64,000 nucleotides of DNA, taken from contig NZ_JAUYHK010000021.1 of assembly GCF_030690045.1 (NCBI RefSeq), forward strand, positions 299,666 to 363,665. Direction: 5' to 3'. Source of the DNA: Thalassospira sp. (GTDB taxonomy: Bacteria > Pseudomonadota > Alphaproteobacteria > Rhodospirillales > Thalassospiraceae). The notes beneath the pieces are model-generated. The model had not been told where the DNA came from, ran no database searches, and was given only the letters and a program-made list of their open reading frames with translations. The stretch's first letter is position 1. Every line of letters begins with the position of its first letter. Positions 44,021 to 53,677 of this stretch are shown here, one piece after another. Position numbers and translations under genes: made by a program.

Positions 44021-45391
44021 CTAACTGTTGGCGGGTTGATCATTGTGACGATTGCGGAAATTACCCGGGACGATGTCATATTTGGCAAGTTTGTCGTAAA
44101 GTGTCTTGCGTGGTACGCCCAGAACCGACACGACGGCGGTGACATTTCCGCCTTGTTGGCGTAAGGCTTCGCAAATGACGTTTTTCTCAAACGCCTCGAC
44201 CTGTCGGGGCAGGGGCACGGTGGCGTCGGCTGTAGTTTTGCCCTCATCGGCAAACAGATCCAGCCCCAAAACCCGGCGTTCGGCGGCATTGCGCAATTCG
44301 CGCACATTGCCGGGCCAGTCATGACGGGTCAAAACCGAGATTTCGGATGCCGTAAGCGGTGAAAAGTCGCGACCAAACCGATCCTTTGCCAGTTCCATGA
44401 AATGCTGGAACAATAACGGGATATCTTCAACGCGGTCGCGCAGGGGTGGAATGTGCAATTGCACGACATTCAGGCGGTAATACAAATCCTCGCGGAAGGC
44501 ACCGCGCGACGCAGCGGCGCGCAGATCAATTTTGGTGGCTGCAACCACCCGCAAATCAATCGCCTGCACCTTGTTCGAGCCCAGCCGTTCAAAGGCGCGT
44601 TCCTGAAGCACGCGCAACAGCTTGACTTGCAACGACAGTGGCATGCTTTCGATTTCATCGAGAAACAGCGTACCCTTGTCGGCAAATTCAAATTTGCCGA
44701 CCCGTTTCTGATCGGCTCCGGTAAAGGCCCCGGCTTCGTGGCCGAATAATTCGGATTCAATCAGGTTTTCGGGCATCGCCCCGCAATTGATCGCAACAAA
44801 CGGCCCGGTTCGGCCCGATATGTCATGCAGGGTGCGGGCGACAACTTCTTTGCCGGCACCGGTTTCACCATTGATCATCACATGAGCGTCGGTGCCCGCA
44901 ATATTGCCAATCAGGGCGCGTAATTTTTCCATCGACGGTGCGCGACCGATCAGGCCGGTGCCGCTGGCGGTATGTTTGGCCAGTTCGGCCTTCAGATTGC
45001 GGTTTTCCGATAACAGATGGCGGTGCGCCATCGCCCGGCGCATCACATCAACGAAATAATCCGGAGCAAAGGGTTTTTCAATAAAATCATAGGCTCCGTC
45101 GCGCATGGCGCGGACCGCAGTGGCAACATCGCCATGCCCGGTAACAAGGATGACCGGCAATTCGGGATCATGGGCGATGGCAGCCTGCAACAGGGCCATG
45201 CCATCCATTTTCGGCATGCGGATATCGGTAACAAGAATCCCTGGCCAACCCTGCTTGATACGTAACAGTGCCTTTTCCGGTTCGCCGTAACATTCAACCA
45301 CAATGTCGGCCAGTTCCAGCGTCTGTTGGGCGGCTTCGCGCACATCGGCATCGTCATCGACGAACAAAACGCTATATGCCGGAAATTTCAC
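44021..45391 (-). CDS. NtrC/DctD-family sigma-54-dependent response regulator
   Basis: A 456-residue regulator with three domains. The receiver (residues 1-120) has LFVDDDADVREAAQQ and the phosphoacceptor in LVTDIRMPKMDG. The AAA+ domain has Walker A GETGAGKEVVAR (about 172-183), the sigma-54 contact loop EAGAFTGAD (about 220) and the arginine-finger region. A C-terminal Fis-type helix-turn-helix contains GGNVTAVVSVLGVPRKTLYD. GAFTGA means it should activate sigma-54 promoters, and one lies at 43858-43872 just downstream. It is co-transcribed with the histidine kinase gene (31-base gap). Confidence 0.95.
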   Translation of the reverse strand: MKFPAYSVLFVDDDADVREAAQQTLELADIVVECYGEPEKALLRIKQGWPGILVTDIRMPKMDGMALLQAAIAHDPELPVILVTGHGDVATAVRAMRDGAYDFIEKPFAPDYFVDVMRRAMAHRHLLSENRNLKAELAKHTASGTGLIGRAPSMEKLRALIGNIAGTDAHVMINGETGAGKEVVARTLHDISGRTGPFVAINCGAMPENLIESELFGHEAGAFTGADQKRVGKFEFADKGTLFLDEIESMPLSLQVKLLRVLQERAFERLGSNKVQAIDLRVVAATKIDLRAAASRGAFREDLYYRLNVVQLHIPPLRDRVEDIPLLFQHFMELAKDRFGRDFSPLTASEISVLTRHDWPGNVRELRNAAERRVLGLDLFADEGKTTADATVPLPRQVEAFEKNVICEALRQQGGNVTAVVSVLGVPRKTLYDKLAKYDIVPGNFRNRHNDQPANS

Positions 45392-45422
45392 CTGTCATTC
45401 CTTGTTGCTGTTGCGGGTTGTT

Positions 45423-47480
45423 TCAGGGGCCAATCAGGCGATGAACGGCCATTTCGGCTTCATCTTCGTGATGGGCTTCCTGAATATCGGCTGTTTTATC
45501 AGGCACATCGTCGGGCGTCGAGATGTCGTCTTGTGTTGTGGTGGCAATGTCGTCGGCCTGGCGCAATTCAACCGTAAAACAGGCCCCGCCCGTTTCATTG
45601 TTTTCGGCGCGCATGGTGCCGCCGAAACTGCGCACAATGCCATAACAGATCGACAGGCCAAGGCCCAGCCCGTCGCCAAACGGCTTGGTCGTAAAAAACG
45701 GATCAAACAGTTTTTGCATGTTGTCGGGTGAAATGCCGGTGCCGTTGTCGCGCACAGCCACCAAAAGAGATTGTGTGCCGGGTGTGACATCAATCTCGAT
45801 TTCGGGGTGGGGATGATCCCGGCTAGCGTCAGCGGCATTAGATAACAGATTGACAAATACCTGTTCGATCTGGGCTTCTTCGGCAATGATATGCGGGCAG
45901 GGAGTTGGCGGATGAAAACGGATCGTAGTTCCGGCGACCCGCCCTGTTTCGGTCACCAGATCAATTGCCTTGTGGATGGCGGGAACAAGATCGACCGGCT
46001 GGCTGTCATATTCGGGGCGCCGGGCGAATGTTTTCAGATGGTTGGTAATTCGTCCCATGCGTTCGGTCAGTTCGGAAATCCGGATCAGGTTGCGTTCAAC
46101 CGTTTCCGGTTTGCCGCGGGCAAAAAATTGCAATGCATTGTCGGCATAACTGCGGATGGCGGTCAGGGGCTGATTGATTTCATGGGCAATACCGGCGGAC
46201 ATTTGCCCCAAGGCGGCAAGTTTTCCGGCCTGCACCAGTTCCGCCTGTGCGGTGCGCAGGGCATCTTCGGTGCGGCGACGTTCGGTAATTTCCTGTGCCA
46301 GTCTCTGGTTGGTGGTCATCAGATCGGTGGTGCGCAGGCGCACCTGACGTTCCAGTTCCCGTTGCGACCAGTCGCGCACCTCGATCTGTTCCAGCATGGT
46401 GCGCCGACGCAGCAGGAGCACAAAAATGGTGCCAAATAAAATGATATGGGCCGAACCGGCTATCAGGGCGGTTCCTGTGCGGGCCTGTTCCAGTACCTGC
46501 CAGTCGGTCAACATGTAAATGCGCCATCCTTGCACGGGCACGATGTCACTGACCGCAAGATATCGTACAGGTTTGGGGGAGACGGACGGTACATCGTCAT
46601 GTGCAAGGGCAAGGGGCATTTCGGTAACCGGACGGATTGCGCCATCGGCAAAGGGCGGCGGGCTGTAAGTCCGCAGCACAGGCCGCAATTTTAGCGACGT
46701 CACATTGTTGATATCCGGCCAGTCACCATCGGTGATTGGCATGCCATGCAACGGGGCATCGCCATATTTGCGGGATCGCCGCAACCATGCCCGTTCTTCC
46801 TGTTCCAGTCCGCGCATTGTGAGAAAACGCCATTCCGGTCGCGATGATACAATGATAACGCCGTGTTCATCCTCGACCAGAACATTTTCGTTGCTGCGCG
46901 CCCAACGATTTTCCAACGGCGACAGATGGGTTTTGACCACCATCACCCCGGCGATCCGACCGTTGGAATTGCGCACCGGATGGGAAATATAATAGCCGGG
47001 CTGCCCCGATGTGATGCCCAGTGCGAAATGATGGGCCGTTGCCCCCTTCATGGCCTGCAAGAAATAGGGGCGAAAGGCAAAATTGCGTCCGATAAAAGAC
47101 GCCTCGCTGTTCCAGTTGCTTGACGCAATCGTCAGGCCACCGGTATCCATGAAATAGATGTCGGACGCCCCGCTATCGGCGGCAAGTTTTTCCAGATACA
47201 GATTGACCCCGGCCCGCACCCCGCGATCCGGATTTTCCACCAGCCACAAAATCAGGCGGTCGCTGGCCAGTGTGATTGGCAGATATTCATGTTCTTTGAG
47301 CGCCCCTTGCAGGTTGGCCCGATAAAGTTCCAGCTTTTTACGGCTTTCTTCCTCGATTTCGGCTGTCTGGCTTTCACGTTGCCATTCCATGCTGAGCCAA
47401 ACCGTGACCGGTAATAAAATCAGCATGACCAACAGAACAAGGCGGGCGCTGCGTCGGGCGGAAGCAGATGTTTGAAGCAT
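45423..47480 (-). CDS. DctB-like sensor histidine kinase
   Basis: A 685-residue membrane kinase. A first helix (VLLVMLILLPVTVWLSM, about residues 15-32) and a second one near residue 340 (ALIAGSAHIILFGTIFVLLL) enclose a periplasmic double-PAS/Cache sensor of some 300 residues. The transmitter has the H-box GIAHEINQPLTAIRSYA with His at about 432, the N-box NLLSNAADASRDH, DNGTGIS and GLGLGLSI. This is the layout of DctB, which senses C4-dicarboxylates. Here the partner transporter is TAXI type, so the ligand is open. The start at 47480 follows GGAAAA; a longer start at 47528 is possible. Confidence 0.93.
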   Translation of the reverse strand: MLQTSASARRSARLVLLVMLILLPVTVWLSMEWQRESQTAEIEEESRKKLELYRANLQGALKEHEYLPITLASDRLILWLVENPDRGVRAGVNLYLEKLAADSGASDIYFMDTGGLTIASSNWNSEASFIGRNFAFRPYFLQAMKGATAHHFALGITSGQPGYYISHPVRNSNGRIAGVMVVKTHLSPLENRWARSNENVLVEDEHGVIIVSSRPEWRFLTMRGLEQEERAWLRRSRKYGDAPLHGMPITDGDWPDINNVTSLKLRPVLRTYSPPPFADGAIRPVTEMPLALAHDDVPSVSPKPVRYLAVSDIVPVQGWRIYMLTDWQVLEQARTGTALIAGSAHIILFGTIFVLLLRRRTMLEQIEVRDWSQRELERQVRLRTTDLMTTNQRLAQEITERRRTEDALRTAQAELVQAGKLAALGQMSAGIAHEINQPLTAIRSYADNALQFFARGKPETVERNLIRISELTERMGRITNHLKTFARRPEYDSQPVDLVPAIHKAIDLVTETGRVAGTTIRFHPPTPCPHIIAEEAQIEQVFVNLLSNAADASRDHPHPEIEIDVTPGTQSLLVAVRDNGTGISPDNMQKLFDPFFTTKPFGDGLGLGLSICYGIVRSFGGTMRAENNETGGACFTVELRQADDIATTTQDDISTPDDVPDKTADIQEAHHEDEAEMAVHRLIGP

Positions 47481-47680
47481 GAGTGTTTCGGTTTTCCGGA
47501 AAATGTAACCGATCATAACGCGAGGCATGCGTGCCGCGCCAGTGCTTGATTAAACAGGGACTTGTCTGTACCAATCCATGATGTCTTTTTGCCCGGCCAT
47601 GCCTGCTTGGTCGTGGTTCCGGGGATGCGCCACCACGTTATGCCCCGGTTGGCAAAAGGACGTCATAATGGAGAAACATA

Positions 47681-49408
47681 ATGACCACCCATTCCCAAAG
47701 CCCCACCGCCGCCCCGGCGTCGCAACTGCGCAATGGCGGACGTATTCTTGTTGACCAGTTGCGCCTGCATGGCGTCGACACCGCCTGGTGTGTTCCGGGC
47801 GAAAGTTATCTGGAAGTTCTCGATGCCTTTTGTGATGTCGGAGAGGAGATCAACCTGATCACCTGCCGCCATGAACAGGGGGCCGCCAATATGGCCGAGG
47901 CCTATGGCAAATTGACCGGCAAACCGGGCATTTGTTTTGTCACGCGCGGCCCCGGTGCGTGCAATGCCAGCATCGGCATCCATACCGCCCGGCAGGATTC
48001 AACGCCCCTGATCCTGTTTATTGGTCAGGTTGCCCGCGATCAGTTTGAACGCGAGGCCTTTCAGGAAATCGATTATCGCCAGATGTTCGGCCCGATGGCG
48101 AAATGGGTTGCCCAGATTGAGAATGCTGAACGCATCCCCGAATTTGTCGCCCGCGCGTTTCGCGTTGCCACATCCGGACGTCCGGGGCCGGTGGTTTTGG
48201 CCCTGCCCGAAGACATGTTGCGTGATCATGTGAAAATTGCCGATGGCCGTCCTTATGCGGCGGTGCAGGCAAACCCGGCCCGAAATGATCTGGAACGCCT
48301 GGCTGGATCCTTGTCGCAGGCGAAAAAACCGATGGCCGTGATTGGCGGAGGCGGTTGGACACCCCAGGCCTGCGCCGATATCACCGCGTTTCTGTCTGCG
48401 TGGGATATTCCGGTTTGTTCGACATTCCGCCGTCAGGATATTGTCGATAACCGGGTCGAGGTTTTTGTTGGTGAACTGGGCTATACGCTTAGCCCCAAAC
48501 TGGCGAAACGCATGGCCGAAGCCGATACATTGTTGTTGATCGGCACCCGGTTTGGCGAAGTGCCATCGCAAGGATACGAAGTTCCCAACCCGGCTTGCCT
48601 GACCCAGACAGTTTTGCATATCCATGCAGAACCCGAAGAAATAGGCCGTGTCTGGACGCCGACGGTTGGTATTGTGTCGGGTATGGCCGAATTTGCCGCC
48701 GCCATTGGGAAGATCCCGGTTGTCAAAGGCGACTGGGCCGCATGGCGACAGGCCGCCCGCGCCGATTATCTGGGTTTTATTGACCCGGACGGGGCGGTGG
48801 TGCCCGAAGGATCGCTGGACATGCGGGTGGTGGTGCGTGATTTGCGCGACCTGATGCCCGATGATGCAATTATGACAATTGATGCCGGGAATTTTTCCGG
48901 TTGGGTCCATCGGTTTTTGCCGTTTAAAACTCCACGGACCCAGTTGGCACCGACCTGTGGCGCGATGGGATATTCCATTCCGGCAGCGGTCGGGGCATCG
49001 ATTATGCATCGGGATCGCATGGTTATCGGCTTTGTCGGTGATGGCGGTTTTATGATGACCCAGCATGAAATTGCCACCGCTGTTCAATATGGCGGGCGTC
49101 CGATCATTATTGTCGTCAATAACGGCATGTATGGCACCATTCGCATGCATCAGGAAAAACGCCATCCGGGCCGTGTGTCCGCGACCGAGTTGAAAAACCC
49201 GGATTTCGTTGCACTGGCCCGCTCGTTTGGGGTGCATGGTGAACTGGTGACGGATGAGACGCAATTTCGCGGTGCCTTTGAACGCAGCCGCGACAGTGGT
49301 ACAGCTGCCGTGATTGAAATTCGTTTGCCGCAAGAAGCAATTTCAACCGCGACCACCTTGTCGAAATTGCGTGAAAGCGCATTCGCCGCCCAGAAAAACG
49401 GGCAATAA
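47681..49408 (+). CDS. Thiamin-diphosphate enzyme, acetolactate synthase-like
   Basis: A 575-residue enzyme with the ThDP fold: the activating Glu in TCRHEQGAANMAEAYGKLTG, GICFVTRGPGACNASIGIHT, and the C-terminal ThDP-binding domain GDGGFMMTQHEIATA with VVNNGMYGTIRMHQE (GDG...NN). It resembles the acetolactate synthase large subunit and related decarboxylases, but no small subunit is nearby, so it may act on another 2-oxo acid. GGAGA lies 8-12 bases before the ATG. The ELM1-like gene follows after two bases, so the two are coupled. Confidence 0.9.
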   Translation: MTTHSQSPTAAPASQLRNGGRILVDQLRLHGVDTAWCVPGESYLEVLDAFCDVGEEINLITCRHEQGAANMAEAYGKLTGKPGICFVTRGPGACNASIGIHTARQDSTPLILFIGQVARDQFEREAFQEIDYRQMFGPMAKWVAQIENAERIPEFVARAFRVATSGRPGPVVLALPEDMLRDHVKIADGRPYAAVQANPARNDLERLAGSLSQAKKPMAVIGGGGWTPQACADITAFLSAWDIPVCSTFRRQDIVDNRVEVFVGELGYTLSPKLAKRMAEADTLLLIGTRFGEVPSQGYEVPNPACLTQTVLHIHAEPEEIGRVWTPTVGIVSGMAEFAAAIGKIPVVKGDWAAWRQAARADYLGFIDPDGAVVPEGSLDMRVVVRDLRDLMPDDAIMTIDAGNFSGWVHRFLPFKTPRTQLAPTCGAMGYSIPAAVGASIMHRDRMVIGFVGDGGFMMTQHEIATAVQYGGRPIIIVVNNGMYGTIRMHQEKRHPGRVSATELKNPDFVALARSFGVHGELVTDETQFRGAFERSRDSGTAAVIEIRLPQEAISTATTLSKLRESAFAAQKNGQ

Positions 49409-49410
49409 CC

Positions 49411-50388
49411 ATGAATGATGCGGCGAACCGGATATGGATTTTGGCCGATGACCGGGCCGGTAACGTCAATCAGGCGATGGGTGTGGCCGAGGCCATGAAC
49501 ATGCCGTTTCGCCGCATCGATATTAATTACACCAAACTGGCACGTCTGCCCAATATGGTGCGGAGCGATACCCTGATCGGGATTGCCGGTGAAAGTCGGG
49601 CCCGTCTTGTGGCACCGTGGCCCGATCTGGTGATTTCGGTCGGGCGGCGGACTGTGCCGGTGGCGCGATGGATCAAAAAGCAAAGCGGCGGGCGCAGCAA
49701 AATCTGTCAGATCATGCGACCAGACTGTGATATCCGCCATTTTGACCTGATCGCCGTTCCCGCCCATGACAGTATGGACCCGGCACCGAATGTTCTGGAA
49801 ACCTTTGGGGCCGCACACCGGATTACCGACGCGCGGCTGGACGAGGCCGCGCAACATTGGGCCCCGGTCTTTGGCAATTTGCCCAAACCGCTGATTGCGG
49901 TCAGTGTGGGCGGTAATACAAAGCGAACAGTGTTTACATCCGTTATGGCGACAGACCTGATGGACCGGTCGATTGATGCCGTCCGGAAAACCGGCGGCAG
50001 TCTTCTGGTCACCACCAGCCGTCGTACCGGGAGGGATAATGAGGCTCTGATTGCGGCGATGCTGGCGCAATCAGGGGTGACTTATCGCCTGCATGACTGG
50101 ACCAGTGCGGATGAAAACCCTTATTTCGGTTATCTGGCGCTGGCCGATATTCTGATTGTTACGGGGGATTCTGTGTCGATGTGTTGCGAGGCCTGTGCCG
50201 CGCCGGGTGGGGTTTATATCCATGCGCCCGATGGTATTGCCGCCCCGCGCCACCAGATTTTGCACCAGGCACTGTTTGATGCCGGATATGCCCGGCCCCT
50301 GCAAGGTGACATTACACCGTTTGATCATCCGCGCCTGTATCCGGCGCAGGATATCGCCAAACGGTGTCTGGAACTGTTGGCATCCTAA
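49411..50388 (+). CDS. ELM1/DUF1022-family protein
   Basis: A 325-residue protein resembling the mitochondrial fission ELM1 family: WILADDRAGNVNQAMGVAEA at the start and VGRRTVPVARWIKKQS. It then has HDSMDPAPNVLETFGAAHRI, VSVGGNTKRTVF, TTSRRTGRDNEALI and VTGDSVSMCCEACAAPGGVY. The latter motifs recall GT-B glycosyltransferase domains, and bacterial members are thought to be sugar-transfer or cell-envelope related; this is not established. It starts two bases after the ThDP enzyme gene and overlaps the convergent LysR gene by four bases. Confidence 0.85.
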   Translation: MNDAANRIWILADDRAGNVNQAMGVAEAMNMPFRRIDINYTKLARLPNMVRSDTLIGIAGESRARLVAPWPDLVISVGRRTVPVARWIKKQSGGRSKICQIMRPDCDIRHFDLIAVPAHDSMDPAPNVLETFGAAHRITDARLDEAAQHWAPVFGNLPKPLIAVSVGGNTKRTVFTSVMATDLMDRSIDAVRKTGGSLLVTTSRRTGRDNEALIAAMLAQSGVTYRLHDWTSADENPYFGYLALADILIVTGDSVSMCCEACAAPGGVYIHAPDGIAAPRHQILHQALFDAGYARPLQGDITPFDHPRLYPAQDIAKRCLELLAS

Positions 50389-51284
50389 GCGGCAATATTG
50401 TCTGCCAGAAAATCGACAAAGGCACGGATGCGGCCAGCCAGATGTTCATGCCCGGCAAAAACCGCATGGATCAATTGTTCATCGCGCGGGTTCCAGTCGG
50501 GCAGGATTTCAACCAGCGTACCGGCATTGATGTCACCCTGAACGTGAAACCGGCCCAATCGCGCAATGCCCAGCCCCGACAGGCACATCCGGCGCATTGA
50601 CGGACCGTTATCGCACAGGAAATTACCGGATATCGTGCGATTAAATTGTTCGCCTGTTTCGGGGGTGCGAAACGCCCATTCATTCAACGGCAAAGGAAAG
50701 TTAAACCGCAGACAATTGTGACCCACAAGGTCGTCCGGATGGTTTGGCTGGCCGTGCCGGACCAGGTAATCGGGGGATGCCACGACCATCCGGTAACTTT
50801 CGATCAGTTTTCGGGCCTTAAGCGAAGAGTCGGGCAATGCCCCCGACCGGATGGCAATATCGGCCCGTTCTTCCAGTAGATCAATGATCCCGTCAGTCAG
50901 GGAAAAATCCAGTTCGACCTCGGGGTAGCGTTCCAGAAAGGCCGGGATCAGCGGTTGCACATACATGATCCCGAAGGCAATCGAGGCATTGATGCGTAAC
51001 CGTCCACGCGGGGCGGCCTTGCCGCCGCTGGCGACAGTTCGTTCGGCATCGTCGATTTCATCAATCACGCGCCGGGCGCGGGTCAGATACATCTCGCCTT
51101 CGGGTGTCAGTTGCAATCCACGGGTGGACCGCACCAAAAGCCGGGTCGTAAGCCGATCTTCGATCCGGGTGACGAGCTTGCTGACTGCCGATGGCGACAG
51201 ATGGAGTTTGCGACCCGCTTCGGAAAAACTGCCAAGCTCCGCCACACGGATGAAAACTTCCATTTCCCCTGCACGATTATCCAA
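50385..51284 (-). CDS. LysR-family transcriptional regulator
   Basis: A 299-residue regulator with the N-terminal winged helix (VFIRVAELGSFSEAGRKLHL and SPSAVSKLVTRIEDRL) and a periplasmic-binding-like effector domain (residues 90-299). The TTG at 51284 has GGAGG upstream at normal spacing and gives a standard family start (MDNRAGEMEVF); the ATG 21 bases later is an alternative. It is divergent from the MFS transporter at 51439, its likely target, with 154 bases between them. Confidence 0.93.
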   Translation of the reverse strand: MDNRAGEMEVFIRVAELGSFSEAGRKLHLSPSAVSKLVTRIEDRLTTRLLVRSTRGLQLTPEGEMYLTRARRVIDEIDDAERTVASGGKAAPRGRLRINASIAFGIMYVQPLIPAFLERYPEVELDFSLTDGIIDLLEERADIAIRSGALPDSSLKARKLIESYRMVVASPDYLVRHGQPNHPDDLVGHNCLRFNFPLPLNEWAFRTPETGEQFNRTISGNFLCDNGPSMRRMCLSGLGIARLGRFHVQGDINAGTLVEILPDWNPRDEQLIHAVFAGHEHLAGRIRAFVDFLADNIAA

Positions 51285-51438
51285 CTGATCCTCCGGCTTT
51301 GAATTAAATTCAAAAGCATTTGTCGCGCAATCCGGATTATCGCACAAGCCCTGCGTCGGCATAGTGGGTGCCATTGATCGGGGTGAGGGCCCCACAACCC
51401 AATTGTCCGCAGACCGTGCGGGCCGGAGATATTTGAGA

Positions 51439-52620
51439 ATGCCACTTGCGCTTTTTGCGTTGACGATCGCGGCTTATGCGATCGGGACAACGGAATTCGT
51501 CATTGTCGGACTGTTACCGACCGTGGCGAATGATTTATCTGTCAGCCTGCCGATGGCCGGGCTGATTGTCAGTGTATATGCCCTTGGCGTTACTTTTGGT
51601 GCGCCGGTTCTAACGGCTTTGACCGGGCGGCTTAACCGTAAAACCCTGTTATTGGGGCTGATGGGGCTTTTCATTGTCGGCAATTCCGCCGCCGCGCTTA
51701 GCCCCGGTTATGAAATATTGCTGGTTGCACGGGTGATCTCGGCCTTTGCGCACGGGGTGTTCTTTTCGATCGGGGCGACGATTGCCGCCGATCTGGTGCC
51801 GGAAAACCGACGGGCTTCGGCCATTGCCATGATGTTTACGGGGCTGACGGTGGCGATTGTCACAGGGGTTCCGCTAGGCACCTTTATCGGGCAGATTTTT
51901 GGCTGGCGGGCGACGTTCTGGGGCGTGTCCCTGCTTGGCGTCATTGCCTTTGCCGGGATTGCCCTGTTATTGCATGGCAATCTGAACCGGGCGGCCCCGG
52001 CGCGTCTGATCGATCAGGTGCGGGTGCTGGGCAGTGGCCGGTTATTGCTGGTGTTTGCCATGACCGCCCTTGGATATGGCGGCACATTCGTTGCCTTTAC
52101 CTATCTGGCCTCGATCCTTCAGGATATTACCGGCTTTGCCGAATCTCGTGTCAGCCTGATTCTGGTTTTGTATGGTCTGGCGATTGCGGCGGGTAATCTT
52201 GTCGGCGGGCGCATTGCCGACCGCGACCCGGTGCGCGCCCTGACCGGGTTGTTTGCTGCACAGGCACTGGTATTGCTGATTTTCAGTTTTACATCGGTTT
52301 CGCCGGTTCTGGCGATCATCACGCTGGCGGCATTAGGTTTTTTGTCCTTTGCGAGTGTGCCCGGTTTACAGCTTTATGTCGTGCAACTGGCAAAACTTCA
52401 TCGCCCTGGCGGGGTGGATGTGGCGTCGGCCCTGAATATTGCGGCCTTTAACCTTGGTATTGCAATTGGCGCGTGGGTTGGCGGCCTTGTGGTAGCATCG
52501 CCGCTGGGCCTTGGTGCCACACCTTGGGTTGGGGCGGTATTGGTGGCCGGGGCATTGGTTCTGACTCTTTGGAGCGCTAACCTTGATCGCCGCCCGCAAC
52601 TGGTCTGCGAGACCACCTGA
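51439..52620 (+). CDS. DHA1-type MFS efflux transporter (AraJ/SotB-like)
   Basis: A 393-residue, 12-helix transporter with the start FALTIAAYAIGTTEFVIVGL, characteristic of AraJ/SotB-like sugar or drug efflux pumps, and LARVISAFAHGVFFSIG-like motif C. The start at 51439 follows GGAGA at 13 bases; an upstream frame from 51364 overlaps the LysR promoter. It is divergent from the LysR gene. Confidence 0.9.
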   Translation: MPLALFALTIAAYAIGTTEFVIVGLLPTVANDLSVSLPMAGLIVSVYALGVTFGAPVLTALTGRLNRKTLLLGLMGLFIVGNSAAALSPGYEILLVARVISAFAHGVFFSIGATIAADLVPENRRASAIAMMFTGLTVAIVTGVPLGTFIGQIFGWRATFWGVSLLGVIAFAGIALLLHGNLNRAAPARLIDQVRVLGSGRLLLVFAMTALGYGGTFVAFTYLASILQDITGFAESRVSLILVLYGLAIAAGNLVGGRIADRDPVRALTGLFAAQALVLLIFSFTSVSPVLAIITLAALGFLSFASVPGLQLYVVQLAKLHRPGGVDVASALNIAAFNLGIAIGAWVGGLVVASPLGLGATPWVGAVLVAGALVLTLWSANLDRRPQLVCETT

Positions 52621-52626
52621 TATTGC

Positions 52627-52674
52627 AAGCCCTGTCGGGTCGGTGAAGGAAACCTCACCAGACAGGGCTTGTTT
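52627..52674 (+). terminator. Long terminator hairpin after the MFS gene
   Basis: AAGCCCTGTC pairs with GACAGGGCTT and an inner stem GGTGA/TCACC extends it; GTTTCC follows. The U-tract is poor, so efficiency is uncertain. Confidence 0.7.
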
Positions 52675-52723
52675 CCGGGCCTGCTTTCCGGTCTTCTGCC
52701 TTTATCATCGTTAAAACAACAAT

Positions 52724-53659
52724 ATGTCTGTTGATCTTGCCATGTCTTTTGCCAGCCCTGCCCTGTTCCCGCGCCACATCGCAGTATTGATTCTGATGAC
52801 TGTGGCCTGCGGCTTTGCGGGCAATCATGTTGCCGCCCGTCTGGCCTTTGAAAACGATACCGGGTTGCTGTTGGCGATTTTATGCCGGTCCGGGGTGGCG
52901 TTGCTGATTCTGATCGGGCTTGTGGTTTGGCAGCGTCAATCCATCCGCTTGCCGGTCGGCACACGGCGCTGGCAACTGGTGTTGGGATTGCTGATCACGG
53001 TGCAAAGCCTGTGTCTGTATTCGGCAGTGGCACGCATTCCGGTCGCCCTTGCCTTGTTGACAGCCAACAGTTTTCCGATTTTGCTGGCTCTGCTGACATG
53101 GGGGCTGGGCGGGCCGCGGCCGACATGGCAATCGGCCTTGTTGATGGCATTCATTCTGTCGGGGCTGGTTCTGGCCCTTGATGTACCCGCACGTCTGGTT
53201 GACACTGGCGCCGATAATGCGGATTGGTGGCCGGGTATTGCCTTTGCGCTGGGGGCGGCGACGGCCTTTGCCATCGCATTGTGGATTACCGATCATAAAT
53301 TGTCGTCGTTGCGCGGTTCGGTGCGCAGCATGTTCACGATGATCGTGGTGTTTGTAGCGATGATTGTTGCCGGAATGGCCGATCTGGTGCCCGGCGGCAT
53401 GGCTTTGCCATCGGCGGTACCTGGCTGGATCGGGCTGGTGACGCTGGTTATTCTGTATGGCATGGCGTTTTCGGTTTTGTTCATTTCGGTGCCGCGTCTG
53501 AATATGGCACGCAATGCGCCGGTGATGAATATGGAACCGATTGCCACCCTGCTGTTTGGCTGGATGATTCTTGATCAGATGCTCAGCCTTGGTCAGATGT
53601 TGGGCGGGCTGATTGTGATTTCCGGGATTGTGATTTTGTCGGTGCGCCGTTCCGCCTGA
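52724..53659 (+). CDS. DMT-superfamily (EamA) exporter
   Basis: A 311-residue ten-helix membrane protein. The first EamA half begins HIAVLILMTVACGFAGNHVA and the second GIAFALGAATAFAIALWITD. It has QSLCLYSAVARIPVALALLT, an EamA loop signature. It is the fifth DMT exporter of the window. The ATG at 52724 is the first good start. It lies between an MFS transporter and hemN on the opposite strand. Confidence 0.86.
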   Translation: MSVDLAMSFASPALFPRHIAVLILMTVACGFAGNHVAARLAFENDTGLLLAILCRSGVALLILIGLVVWQRQSIRLPVGTRRWQLVLGLLITVQSLCLYSAVARIPVALALLTANSFPILLALLTWGLGGPRPTWQSALLMAFILSGLVLALDVPARLVDTGADNADWWPGIAFALGAATAFAIALWITDHKLSSLRGSVRSMFTMIVVFVAMIVAGMADLVPGGMALPSAVPGWIGLVTLVILYGMAFSVLFISVPRLNMARNAPVMNMEPIATLLFGWMILDQMLSLGQMLGGLIVISGIVILSVRRSA

Positions 53660-53677
53660 AACAGCGCACCGTGATGT

